Origin: an uncultured Eggerthella sp.
GTDB taxonomy: Bacteria > Actinomycetota > Coriobacteriia > Coriobacteriales > Eggerthellaceae
Direction: 5' to 3'
NCBI GenBank assembly: GCA_900544455.1
Contig: UQVJ01000089.1
Span: 1 to 6,858 of the forward strand
DNA length: 6,858 nucleotides
Shown: one piece after another, positions 1 to 6,130 of the stretch
How the letters are laid out: each line of letters opens with the position of its first letter
Position numbering within the stretch: the stretch's first letter is position 1
Translations under genes and position numbers: made by a program
The notes under the pieces: generated by a model
Seen by the model: only the letters and a program-made list of their open reading frames with translations
Told to the model about the DNA's origin: nothing
Database searches by the model: none

Positions 1-2
1 AA

Positions 3-101
3 TATCGCGTATTAACAACTAGGCCGTTTGGTAAGCGATGTGCCGCCGCGCTGTTCTCTGCAGCGCTTGCGGCATCGCTTTTTCCAGGAGTTGCTTTTGC
101 A
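3..101 (+). other. Signal peptide coding region of the carboxypeptidase
   Basis: The translated segment has a basic n-region (RPFGKR), an Ala/Leu-rich hydrophobic core and an AFA|D signal peptidase I-type cleavage site after visible residue 33. The first few residues, including the start codon, are outside the window. This shows the carboxypeptidase is exported, and it supports reading the gene upstream of the GTG at 198. Confidence 0.85.
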
Positions 102-1433
102 GACGTTCGCTCCTCGGATATTATTGCCGGATTAAGTGTTCAAGATCGAGGTCTTGCCGCTTCAAGTTGCCCAAATATCGTTGCTGAGCATTCGATTGTG
201 GTAGACGAAAACGGAACGGTGTATTTTGAGCGTGATGCCGATTCTCAGGTGCAAATTGCGTCTGTCACAAAAACAATGACCGCAATCGTAGCCCTCGAAT
301 ATGGCGATCTGCAGAACACAACTATCACGGTTAGCCAAAACGCTGCTTCGATTGGCGAATCATCTGCAATGCTTCAAGCTGGGGACTCGATGAATCTTGA
401 ATCAGCTCTTAAAGCCATGATGATTTGCTCAGGAAACGATGCCGCAACGGCTATCGCGGAATGCATGGGCGATTCCATTAGGGACAACCTAAAAGAGAAG
501 GGCGACCCTAATGTTCCGGACGGTGCCTATGACGCATTTGTGTACGCGATGAACAAAAAGGCCAAGGCCCTTGGTATGGACGACTCCCTATTCGCAAACC
601 CTCATGGGCTTGACTTCGAGCAATATTCTGCTGACATGCATTGCTCAGCGCGTGATGTTGCAAAAATGTGCACTGAGGCAATGAAAAACGAGATGTTCCG
701 AAGCATTGTTTCTACTGATGTAACTACCATCCAGGTTCAGCGCAATGGTCAGCAAACAGATGTTAAGCTTGAATCTACCGACATTCTTCTAGGTAATTAC
801 GACGGCGCATGCGGTGTTAAAACCGGGTTCACGGAAAAAGCGGGGGAGTGTTTTGCAGGAGCTGTTCAGCGTGAGGGCAAGATTCTCTTTGCGATCGTGC
901 TCGATTCTAGTTCTGAAGCTCAACGCTTTACCGATGCAACTACCCTTGATGATTGGGTCTATAACAACACAATCGATTACCCCTTGGTGCACAGCGATGA
1001 AACCACTACGTACACCACCAGCACCGGTACCACTGCAACGGTTCCCGTTGTAGCCAACGTAAGTCATTCCGGGTGGATGGATAAAACATTCAAGGCTACG
1101 CTTTCCGACCCAACCGCCTCCGTTAAAGTCTTTTCTCTTGATGGAAACGTAAGTCAGGACGTTCAATTCGATACGGTTTCTGGCGATGTTAAGCCTGGTC
1201 AGAAAGTCGGTACGGTAACGTTCTACCAACATAATGAGGTTATTGCGCAACAAGATCTTGTTGCAGCGGAAACCTGCCCAGCACCAAACCCCATTGAAGG
1301 AATAGGAATCTGGTGGAACCGTTTGTTTGCTGGCTTCTCTGGTGAGCAAACCCAAGCCGAGAGTTCGGTCGTGAACAGTACGCCTTTAATTTACGGCAGC
1401 AATGCAACTATCAACACAACCAAGGAGGGATAG
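3..1433 (+). CDS. Secreted D-alanyl-D-alanine carboxypeptidase (peptidase S11, PBP5/DacF-like), 5'-partial
   Basis: This enzyme removes the terminal D-Ala from peptidoglycan pentapeptides outside the membrane, limiting cross-linking. The frame is open from base 3 with no ATG, GTG or TTG before the hydrophobic signal sequence, so the true start lies just left of the window. The GTG at 198 would delete the signal peptide and is not the start. Counting from base 3 (476 visible residues), the catalytic motifs are SVTK (Ser87, Lys90), SGN (143-145) and KTG (273-275), all intact and in the usual order. A beta-rich C-terminal domain follows, with a Thr-rich linker near 334-346. A Trp-containing, possibly amphipathic segment at about 429-445 (IEGIGIWWNRLFAGF) may be a membrane anchor, as in PBP5. 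A polar tail ends the protein. The stop directly abuts the FHA gene, whose ribosome binding site lies inside this gene's end, so the two are probably co-transcribed. The family call is secure; the exact paralogue is not. Confidence 0.93.
   Translation, partial: YRVLTTRPFGKRCAAALFSAALAASLFPGVAFADVRSSDIIAGLSVQDRGLAASSCPNIVAEHSIVVDENGTVYFERDADSQVQIASVTKTMTAIVALEYGDLQNTTITVSQNAASIGESSAMLQAGDSMNLESALKAMMICSGNDAATAIAECMGDSIRDNLKEKGDPNVPDGAYDAFVYAMNKKAKALGMDDSLFANPHGLDFEQYSADMHCSARDVAKMCTEAMKNEMFRSIVSTDVTTIQVQRNGQQTDVKLESTDILLGNYDGACGVKTGFTEKAGECFAGAVQREGKILFAIVLDSSSEAQRFTDATTLDDWVYNNTIDYPLVHSDETTTYTTSTGTTATVPVVANVSHSGWMDKTFKATLSDPTASVKVFSLDGNVSQDVQFDTVSGDVKPGQKVGTVTFYQHNEVIAQQDLVAAETCPAPNPIEGIGIWWNRLFAGFSGEQTQAESSVVNSTPLIYGSNATINTTKEG
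1422..1429 (+). promoter_or_regulatory. Ribosome binding site of the FHA gene, inside the end of the carboxypeptidase gene
   Basis: AAGGAGGG is a near-perfect Shine-Dalgarno sequence 4-5 nt before the ATG at 1434. It lies within the last codons of the upstream gene (Lys-Glu-Gly-stop), which suggests translational coupling. Confidence 0.85.
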
Positions 1434-1868
1434 ATGAAAACTTGCCCTGTCTGCAATAGCCCCATGGACGATTCGGCTCAATCTTGCTCGTCATGCGGTT
1501 ACCATCTTCAAGGTTCAACCCAGAAGTTTCATGCGGTATCTCTTGAAACTTCCGAACCGGAAACCATACAAGTCGCCTCAACAATTCCCACGCTTACCGT
1601 TTTGCAGGGCAAGCAGAAGGGGATTGTATATAGTCTTGAAGGAAACAAAGCAGTCATCGGTCGCTCGCCTAAGTGCGAAATCTTCCTTAATGATATGACG
1701 GTATCGCGTAAGCATGCCGTATTAGAGCGCGTTGCCGACGGTTGGACTATTAAAGACACCGATTCGTTCAACGGTGTCTGGGTTAATAACTCTAACGTCG
1801 ATCACGTGATGCTTTCGGATCGAGATATCGTTCAGATTGGTTGTTTTGTGCTGCGCTACGCAGAATAA
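1434..1868 (+). CDS. Zinc-ribbon and FHA-domain phosphothreonine-binding protein
   Basis: This is a 144-residue cytoplasmic protein with two parts. Residues 4-21 hold a CxxC-x10-CxxC zinc ribbon (Cys4, Cys7, Cys18, Cys21). Residues about 53-142 form an FHA domain with the expected landmarks: GRS at 76-78, SRKH at 91-94 and NGVWVN at 113-118. These include the Arg, Ser and Asn positions that contact phosphothreonine in FHA domains. A polar linker (about 27-50) joins them and carries Thr39 and Thr44 in an acidic context. No transmembrane segment is visible. FHA proteins of Gram-positives commonly read out Ser/Thr kinases of the PknB type, which often act on cell-wall enzymes. Adjacency to a carboxypeptidase fits that, but the kinase is not in the window and the target is unknown. 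The start is supported by a strong ribosome binding site, and the next gene follows after 25 nt. Confidence 0.9.
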   Translation: MKTCPVCNSPMDDSAQSCSSCGYHLQGSTQKFHAVSLETSEPETIQVASTIPTLTVLQGKQKGIVYSLEGNKAVIGRSPKCEIFLNDMTVSRKHAVLERVADGWTIKDTDSFNGVWVNNSNVDHVMLSDRDIVQIGCFVLRYAE

Positions 1869-1880
1869 ACTTTTCATTGT

Positions 1881-1888
1881 AAGAGGTG
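1881..1888 (+). promoter_or_regulatory. Ribosome binding site that fixes the iorA start at 1894
   Basis: AAGAGGTG sits 5 nt before the ATG at 1894, in the gap after the FHA stop. It favours this ATG over an in-frame upstream GTG at 1837, which would overlap the FHA gene by 32 nt and add 19 residues with no counterpart expected in the family. Confidence 0.75.
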
Positions 1889-1893
1889 TAGTA

Positions 1894-3651
1894 ATGAATC
1901 TTTTGTCCGGCAACGAGGCAATAGCCCGCGGTGCCTGGGAAGCGGGCTGCCATATCGGTGCAGCGTATCCAGGCACTCCTTCAACGGAAACGATGGAGTC
2001 GTTTGCGAAGCTTCCTGGCGTTTATGCCGAATGGTGTCCAAACGAAAAAGTTGCTCTTGAAGTTGCCGTAGGCGCATCAGCTGCAGGCGCGCGTGTTTTG
2101 GTCACCATGAAGCATGTTGGGGTTAACGTTTGCGCCGACCCCCTGTTTACGGCGGCCTACACCGGCGTAAACGGCGGTCTTGTCATTCTTGCCGCAGACG
2201 ACCCCGGGATGTTCTCCTCTCAAAACGAACAAGACTCTCGCTACTACGCAATGGCCTCTATGGTCCCGATTTTGGAACCCGCAGATTCAGCGGAAGCGCA
2301 TCAATTTGCAAAAGACGCCTATGGCATTTCCGAACGATTTGATACACCTGTAATGATGAGGTCTACTGTCCGCATCTCTCACACCAAAACGCCAGTCGAG
2401 GTAGGGGAGCGATCCGAGGTTGCAAAGCGTCCTTACGAAAAAGATTGCGCCAAATGGGTAATGATGCCTGCTTTTGCCAAGCCCAGGCGAAAGGTTCTTG
2501 TCGAGCGTATTGGCAAGATCCGTGAATGGGTCGAATGCTGCCCCTACAATACTGTAGAAAGAAATACCCCCGAAGGATCCAGCAAACGCATTGGCATTAT
2601 TTGCGCAGGTGCAGTTTACCAGCACGTAAAGGAAGCATGTCCCGATGTGGACATCTTTAAGCTTGGTGTTGCATGGCCTTTGCCCACAAAGGCCCTTAAT
2701 GAGTTCGCCGATAGCGTCGACGAGCTTCACGTTGTTGAGGAGGCATCGACTTATCTTTCTGATGCCGTCAAGGCAACCGGGTTGATTCTCGACCCCTTCA
2801 AGGTTCCCCTTCCTGCTGATGGCGAGATTCATCCCGCCGATATCCTTACCTCACTTGGGCGAAAGCTCCCGCAGCATCGTGATAACGAGAACGACATTCC
2901 CAATCGTCCTCCCGCATTGTGTCCTGGCTGCCCTCATCGCGTGATTTTCAAAGAGCTTTCGCGATTAAAGGCCATCGTCACTGGAGACATTGGATGTTAT
3001 ACGCTTGGCGCATTGCCTCCGCTTTCCGCCATGGACACAACTCTCGACATGGGAGCTTCGGTATCGATGGCTCATGGCTTTGAGCTCGCGTTGGAAGGAA
3101 CTGAGCATCGTCCCATAGTGGGTGTTATCGGCGATTCCACATTTGCACACTCAGGTCTCACATCGCTTATCAACACCGTTTACAACAAGGGCGCTGGAAC
3201 GGTATGCATTCTCGATAATCGCACTACCGCTATGACCGGGCAGCAGGGTAACCCCTTTAATGGGGTAACGCTTCAGCATCGCGAAAGTCGAGAGCTGGAT
3301 CTCCCAGGTATCCTCAACGCAATCGGCGTCGATCATGTTCAAACCGTTGATTCCTTTAACGTGAAAGCTGTTCGTGCAGCCCTCAAGGAAGCCACAAGCA
3401 GAGACGAGCTTGACGTTATCGTATTCCAAGGTTCCTGCGTTTTGCTCGACAAGAGCCCCAAGGATCACTATGTCGTAACCGATAATTGCACCGCCTGCGG
3501 AATCTGCAAGACCATTGGATGTCCTGCAATTGCGTGCGACCCTGATACCGGTATTTCTTCTATCGACCCTGATTTATGCATCGGCTGCGATCAGTGCCGT
3601 CAATACTGTAACTTTGATGCTATTCAGCCCCGCGAAGGAGGCCAGCGATGA
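1894..3651 (+). CDS. iorA: Indolepyruvate:ferredoxin oxidoreductase, alpha subunit
   Basis: IorA is the large catalytic subunit of a thiamine-diphosphate enzyme. With IorB it converts aryl-pyruvates (indole-, phenyl-, hydroxyphenylpyruvate), CoA and oxidised ferredoxin into aryl-acetyl-CoA, CO2 and reduced ferredoxin, reversibly, in the cytoplasm. The 585-residue product has the family's usual layout. An N-terminal pyrimidine-type domain carries YPGTPSTE at 25-32. The CPGCPHR signature is at 343-349. The thiamine-diphosphate domain has GDIGCYTLG (364-372) and the GDS...DN motif (GDSTF 413-417, Asp441-Asn442, then TTAMTG). The C-terminus is an 8-Fe ferredoxin domain with CxxCxxCx4CP (Cys532, 535, 538, 543) and CxxCxxCx3C (Cys562, 565, 568, 572). 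All expected motifs are intact. The stop overlaps the iorB start by 4 nt (ATGA), so the two subunits are translationally coupled. Substrate preference within the aryl/2-oxoacid range cannot be read from the sequence. Confidence 0.95.
   Translation: MNLLSGNEAIARGAWEAGCHIGAAYPGTPSTETMESFAKLPGVYAEWCPNEKVALEVAVGASAAGARVLVTMKHVGVNVCADPLFTAAYTGVNGGLVILAADDPGMFSSQNEQDSRYYAMASMVPILEPADSAEAHQFAKDAYGISERFDTPVMMRSTVRISHTKTPVEVGERSEVAKRPYEKDCAKWVMMPAFAKPRRKVLVERIGKIREWVECCPYNTVERNTPEGSSKRIGIICAGAVYQHVKEACPDVDIFKLGVAWPLPTKALNEFADSVDELHVVEEASTYLSDAVKATGLILDPFKVPLPADGEIHPADILTSLGRKLPQHRDNENDIPNRPPALCPGCPHRVIFKELSRLKAIVTGDIGCYTLGALPPLSAMDTTLDMGASVSMAHGFELALEGTEHRPIVGVIGDSTFAHSGLTSLINTVYNKGAGTVCILDNRTTAMTGQQGNPFNGVTLQHRESRELDLPGILNAIGVDHVQTVDSFNVKAVRAALKEATSRDELDVIVFQGSCVLLDKSPKDHYVVTDNCTACGICKTIGCPAIACDPDTGISSIDPDLCIGCDQCRQYCNFDAIQPREGGQR
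3635..3641 (+). promoter_or_regulatory. Ribosome binding site of iorB within the iorA 3' end
   Basis: AAGGAGG lies 6 nt before the ATG at 3648 and inside the iorA coding sequence. It confirms the iorB start and the ATGA overlap between the two subunit genes. Confidence 0.85.
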
Positions 3652-4238
3652 GCGACCAATCGGTGTATACCATTCTTCTGTGCGGCGTAGGTGGACAAGG
3701 AACCATTACTGCTGCCGACCTCCTAGCCCGCGTCGCAACCGCAGCTGGAAAAGATTGCAAGGTATCCGAGATCCACGGTATGGCGCAGCGAGGTGGAGCA
3801 GTAACCACCGTAGTTCGTTTTGGCGATGATGTTGCCACGATGGTCTGCGACGAAGGTTGCGCAGACAGCGTTGTTTCTTTCGAGGTAGTAGAAGCCCTTC
3901 GAAATATCTCTTTCCTCAAAGAGGGTGGATCCCTCGTTGTTAACGACGAATCGATCAAGCCTTTGCCAGTCCTTACCGGCATGGCCTCAATGCCCCAAAA
4001 CGCTCGCGAACGCTTAATGGCGATGGATGCTACGCTTATTCCTGCCAGCGAAATCGCTCGCGAAGCGGGCACTACGAAGTGCGCTAATGTTGTTCTTCTT
4101 GGCGCTCTTTCTGTTTCGCTTCCCTTCGATTCCGAACTATGGGAAGACGTCATCCGGGGAAAGGTCCCGCCGAAAACCATCGACATCAACATCGAAGCAT
4201 TTAGGCGCGGTGCGCGTTATGCGCGAGGGGAGCAGTAA
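3648..4238 (+). CDS. iorB: Indolepyruvate:ferredoxin oxidoreductase, beta subunit
   Basis: IorB is the small subunit that completes the IorAB enzyme. It corresponds to the gamma-type domain of pyruvate:ferredoxin oxidoreductases, which takes part in CoA handling. The 196-residue product begins with the glycine-rich signature GVGGQG (residues 13-18) in a beta-alpha-beta start. EIHGMAQRGG (41-50), the hallmark of this domain, follows. Length is normal for IorB. No iron-sulphur motif is present, as expected, since IorA carries the clusters. The start overlaps the iorA stop and has a strong ribosome binding site. The ACT-domain gene begins 3 nt after the stop. Together with iorA this is a complete enzyme, with no sign of truncation. 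Confidence 0.95.
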   Translation: MSDQSVYTILLCGVGGQGTITAADLLARVATAAGKDCKVSEIHGMAQRGGAVTTVVRFGDDVATMVCDEGCADSVVSFEVVEALRNISFLKEGGSLVVNDESIKPLPVLTGMASMPQNARERLMAMDATLIPASEIAREAGTTKCANVVLLGALSVSLPFDSELWEDVIRGKVPPKTIDINIEAFRRGARYARGEQ

Positions 4239-4241
4239 ATA

Positions 4242-4652
4242 ATGAGCATTCAGCAAATTAGCGTCTTTGTAGAGAACCGCCCCGGCCACCTTCAGCGTAT
4301 CCTTACTCTATTTTCCGAGAAAGATATCAATGTTCGGGGTTACAGTTGCTCCGATACCGGCGATTACGGTATTGCGCGCTTTATCGTAGACAAACCCGAA
4401 AAAGCTCTTTCGGTATTAGCAGAACGCGGTGTAGCAGCTACTTCTTCCGAGGTTGTCTGCTTGGTCTTGAAGGATGAGCCTGGTGAGCTTGAACGAGTGT
4501 TTGGGCTCATGGCAGAATCTGGCGTTAATATCTCTTACAGCTATTCGCTGATCTCAACCTATATCGCATTTAAGGTAAACGATCCAGATAAGGCCGAAGA
4601 ATACCTTACCGAACAAGGAATTTCCCTGATCAACCAAAACGATCTTGCGTAA
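4242..4652 (+). CDS. Tandem ACT-domain amino-acid-binding protein
   Basis: The 136-residue protein consists of two ACT domains and nothing else. The first (about 1-68) begins with the ISVFVENRPGHLQRI strand-loop-helix. The second (about 70-136) repeats the pattern with VCLVLKDEPGELERV. The two loop signatures, ENRPGHL (11-17) and KDEPGEL (77-83), contain the Pro-Gly at the ligand-binding turn. ACT domains typically bind amino acids as allosteric sensors. There is no catalytic or DNA-binding domain, so this one must act through a partner. Its place between iorB (3 nt) and paaK (16 nt) suggests that it binds an aromatic or branched-chain amino acid and modulates one of those enzymes, which is inference. 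GAGGGG at 4225-4230, inside iorB, is a modest ribosome binding site. Some ACT proteins of this kind are annotated as acetolactate synthase small-subunit-like, but no acetolactate synthase lies here. Confidence 0.9.
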   Translation: MSIQQISVFVENRPGHLQRILTLFSEKDINVRGYSCSDTGDYGIARFIVDKPEKALSVLAERGVAATSSEVVCLVLKDEPGELERVFGLMAESGVNISYSYSLISTYIAFKVNDPDKAEEYLTEQGISLINQNDLA

Positions 4653-4668
4653 GAAAGCGTAATGCGCC

Positions 4669-5988
4669 ATGACTCAATTTAACGACACTGCTCTATATCA
4701 ACCGGAAATTGAAACCTTAGATCGCGATAGCATTCGTTCTATTCAGCTTGAAAAACTGAAAAAACAGGTTGCTATGACATACGATAAGGTTGAATGGTAT
4801 CGCAACAAAATGGACGAAATGGGCGTGTCTCCGTCCGATATTCAATCTTTAGATGATGTCAGAAAACTTCCCTTCACCGATAAAACCGTTTTGCGCGACA
4901 CCTATCCATATGGCCTTTTTGCGGTTCCGCTCGATGAAATCATTGAACTGCATGCTTCCTCCGGCACAACAGGAAAGCCCATCGTTGTCGGCTATACCCA
5001 TCATGATATGGATGTCTGGAGTGACTGTATTGCACGTTTGGCAATGATGGCTGGAGTCAAGCCAGGCGATCGCTGCCAAATGGCTTTTGGATACGGTATG
5101 TTCACAGGTGGTTTCGGTCTTCATTATGGTCTCCAAAAACTGGGCTGTATGATGATCCCCGCAGGTTCCGGAAATACCGACCGCCATCTTCAGATGATCA
5201 ACGATTACGGCACTACCGTCCTCATCGCCACTCCTTCCTACGCACTTCATATGTGTGAGGTTGGCGAGAAGAAGGGCTTCGACTGGGCATCTAGTTCTCT
5301 TCGAATTGGCCTTTTTGGCGGCGAGCCCTGTCCTCCTAAAATGAAGGAGGAAATCGAACGTCGTATGCATATCACCTGCACTGACAATTATGGTCTTACC
5401 GAAGTTATGGGGCCTGGCGTTTCCGGAGAATGTCTTTGCTCAAGGGATATGCAGCACATCGCTGAAGATCATTTCCTTTGGGAAGTCGTTGACCCTAAAA
5501 CCGGCGAACCCGTTCCAGAAGGCACGGAAGGCGAGCTGGTCATTACACCCCTCGACAAAGAAGGTATTCCTGTACTTCGCTATCGTACTCACGACCTCAC
5601 CTATGTAATTACCGAGAAATGTGAATGCGGTCGCACTCACGCTCGAATGAAAAAGGTCCGTAAGCGTAGCGACGACATGCTGATTATTCGAGGAACTAAC
5701 GTATTCCCCTCTCAGGTAGAGGATATCCTTTCTGGGATCAAGGGCGTTACTCCGTTTTACCGCATCGAGGTCGACAATGAAACAGGGCTCGACCGTATGA
5801 AAATCAAGGTCGAAATCGAACCTTCTGCTCTTAACGATTCTTACGAGGAGATGAATCGTTTCCGTAAGATGATCGCTACGAAACTCAAGGAAACCATGCT
5901 TGTAGCCTCTGAAGTTCAGCTAATTGAGCCTGGTGGAATCGAACGAAGCTTTGGCAAAACCAAGCATGTGGTAGATCATCGCAAATAG
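4669..5988 (+). CDS. paaK: Phenylacetate-CoA ligase family enzyme (AMP-forming)
   Basis: This cytoplasmic enzyme activates phenylacetate or a related aryl acid with ATP and CoA, giving the aryl-acetyl-CoA, AMP and pyrophosphate. Its 439 residues match the usual PaaK length. Adenylate-forming motifs appear in order: the phosphate-binding loop SSGTTGKP (97-104), FGGEPCP (216-222), DNYGLTE (239-245), YRTHDLT (305-311), a CxCGRTHAR segment (Cys318, Cys320) typical of the family, RGTNVFP (341-347), and a C-terminal RSFGKTKHV with Lys430 as the likely catalytic lysine of the mobile domain. The ATG at 4669 has only a weak upstream purine stretch (AAGAAAG, 4651-4657, 11 nt away), so translation may rely on coupling to the ACT gene. 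The IorAB neighbours produce or consume the same class of CoA ester, which supports an aryl-acid role. The exact substrate (phenyl-, indole- or hydroxyphenylacetate) is unknown. Confidence 0.92.
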   Translation: MTQFNDTALYQPEIETLDRDSIRSIQLEKLKKQVAMTYDKVEWYRNKMDEMGVSPSDIQSLDDVRKLPFTDKTVLRDTYPYGLFAVPLDEIIELHASSGTTGKPIVVGYTHHDMDVWSDCIARLAMMAGVKPGDRCQMAFGYGMFTGGFGLHYGLQKLGCMMIPAGSGNTDRHLQMINDYGTTVLIATPSYALHMCEVGEKKGFDWASSSLRIGLFGGEPCPPKMKEEIERRMHITCTDNYGLTEVMGPGVSGECLCSRDMQHIAEDHFLWEVVDPKTGEPVPEGTEGELVITPLDKEGIPVLRYRTHDLTYVITEKCECGRTHARMKKVRKRSDDMLIIRGTNVFPSQVEDILSGIKGVTPFYRIEVDNETGLDRMKIKVEIEPSALNDSYEEMNRFRKMIATKLKETMLVASEVQLIEPGGIERSFGKTKHVVDHRK

Positions 5989-6008
5989 CATGTGTTCTCA
6001 TTCCTCAA

Positions 6009-6130
6009 ATAACGAACCAAAAAGCCCTTCTTCCAATAAGGAAGAAGGGCTTCCTTTGTATGTAAACAGCATGAAAACAGAGTGCACGCATATCGAAAGA
6101 GGTCAAAGCCCCAACTCGGATAACGAACCA
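6009..6130 (+). repeat. Pair of 11-bp direct repeats flanking the gluQ start
   Basis: ATAACGAACCA occurs at 6009-6019 and again at 6120-6130. The copies are exactly 111 nt apart, so both fall in the same phase of the gluQ frame, reading NNEP and DNEP. One copy lies just before the hairpin and the other just before the conserved start of the GluQ catalytic domain. It may be chance, a repeated peptide motif in an N-terminal extension, or a small duplication. Confidence 0.5.
6022..6057 (+). terminator. Hairpin after paaK, likely intrinsic terminator (possibly bidirectional)
   Basis: A perfect 13-bp stem (6022-6034 with 6040-6052) encloses a 5-nt loop, 33 nt after the paaK stop. On the + strand the stem is followed by CCTTT, a weak U-tract. 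Read on the - strand, it is followed directly by a run of Ts (complement of the As at 6019-6023), which is a better terminator tail. The position strongly suggests the end of the iorA-paaK transcript. However, the gluQ reading frame is open through the hairpin and there is little room for a gluQ promoter after it, so partial read-through is possible. Confidence 0.7.

Noticed and set aside
789..1355. 188-residue open frame on the minus strand within the carboxypeptidase gene
   Set aside because: It is antisense to a gene with clear catalytic motifs and has no recognisable domain or ribosome binding site. It is a shadow frame.
1841..1869. TTGTTT and AATAAA spaced by 17 nt upstream of iorA as a possible promoter
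   Set aside because: Only 3 of 6 and 4 of 6 consensus positions match, which is common by chance in this composition.
1851..1874. Small hairpin (CTGCG-CTA-CGCAG) at the end of the FHA gene followed by a few Ts
   Set aside because: The stem is only 5 bp and lies inside the coding sequence, and the T-run is short and distant. It is too weak to call a terminator between FHA and iorA.
2287..2832. 181-residue open frame on the minus strand within iorA
   Set aside because: It is antisense to a conserved gene, and its translation shows no family motif.
3247..3271. GGGTAAC repeated with a CCCC/GGGG pair inside iorA
   Set aside because: It lies in the conserved thiamine-diphosphate domain, and the codons (Asn-Pro-Phe-Asn-Gly-Val) explain the pattern.
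3620..4192. 190-residue open frame on the minus strand covering iorB
   Set aside because: It covers almost all of iorB in antisense. The translation is Ser/Thr/Arg-rich with no domain, as expected for a shadow.
4662..4682. Six-codon open frame (ATG at 4662 to TAA) overlapping the paaK start
   Set aside because: It has no ribosome binding site of its own and a tiny size. An accidental ATG near a start codon is the simpler explanation.
4849..5370. 173-residue open frame on the minus strand within paaK
   Set aside because: It is antisense to the ATP-binding region of paaK and has no independent evidence.
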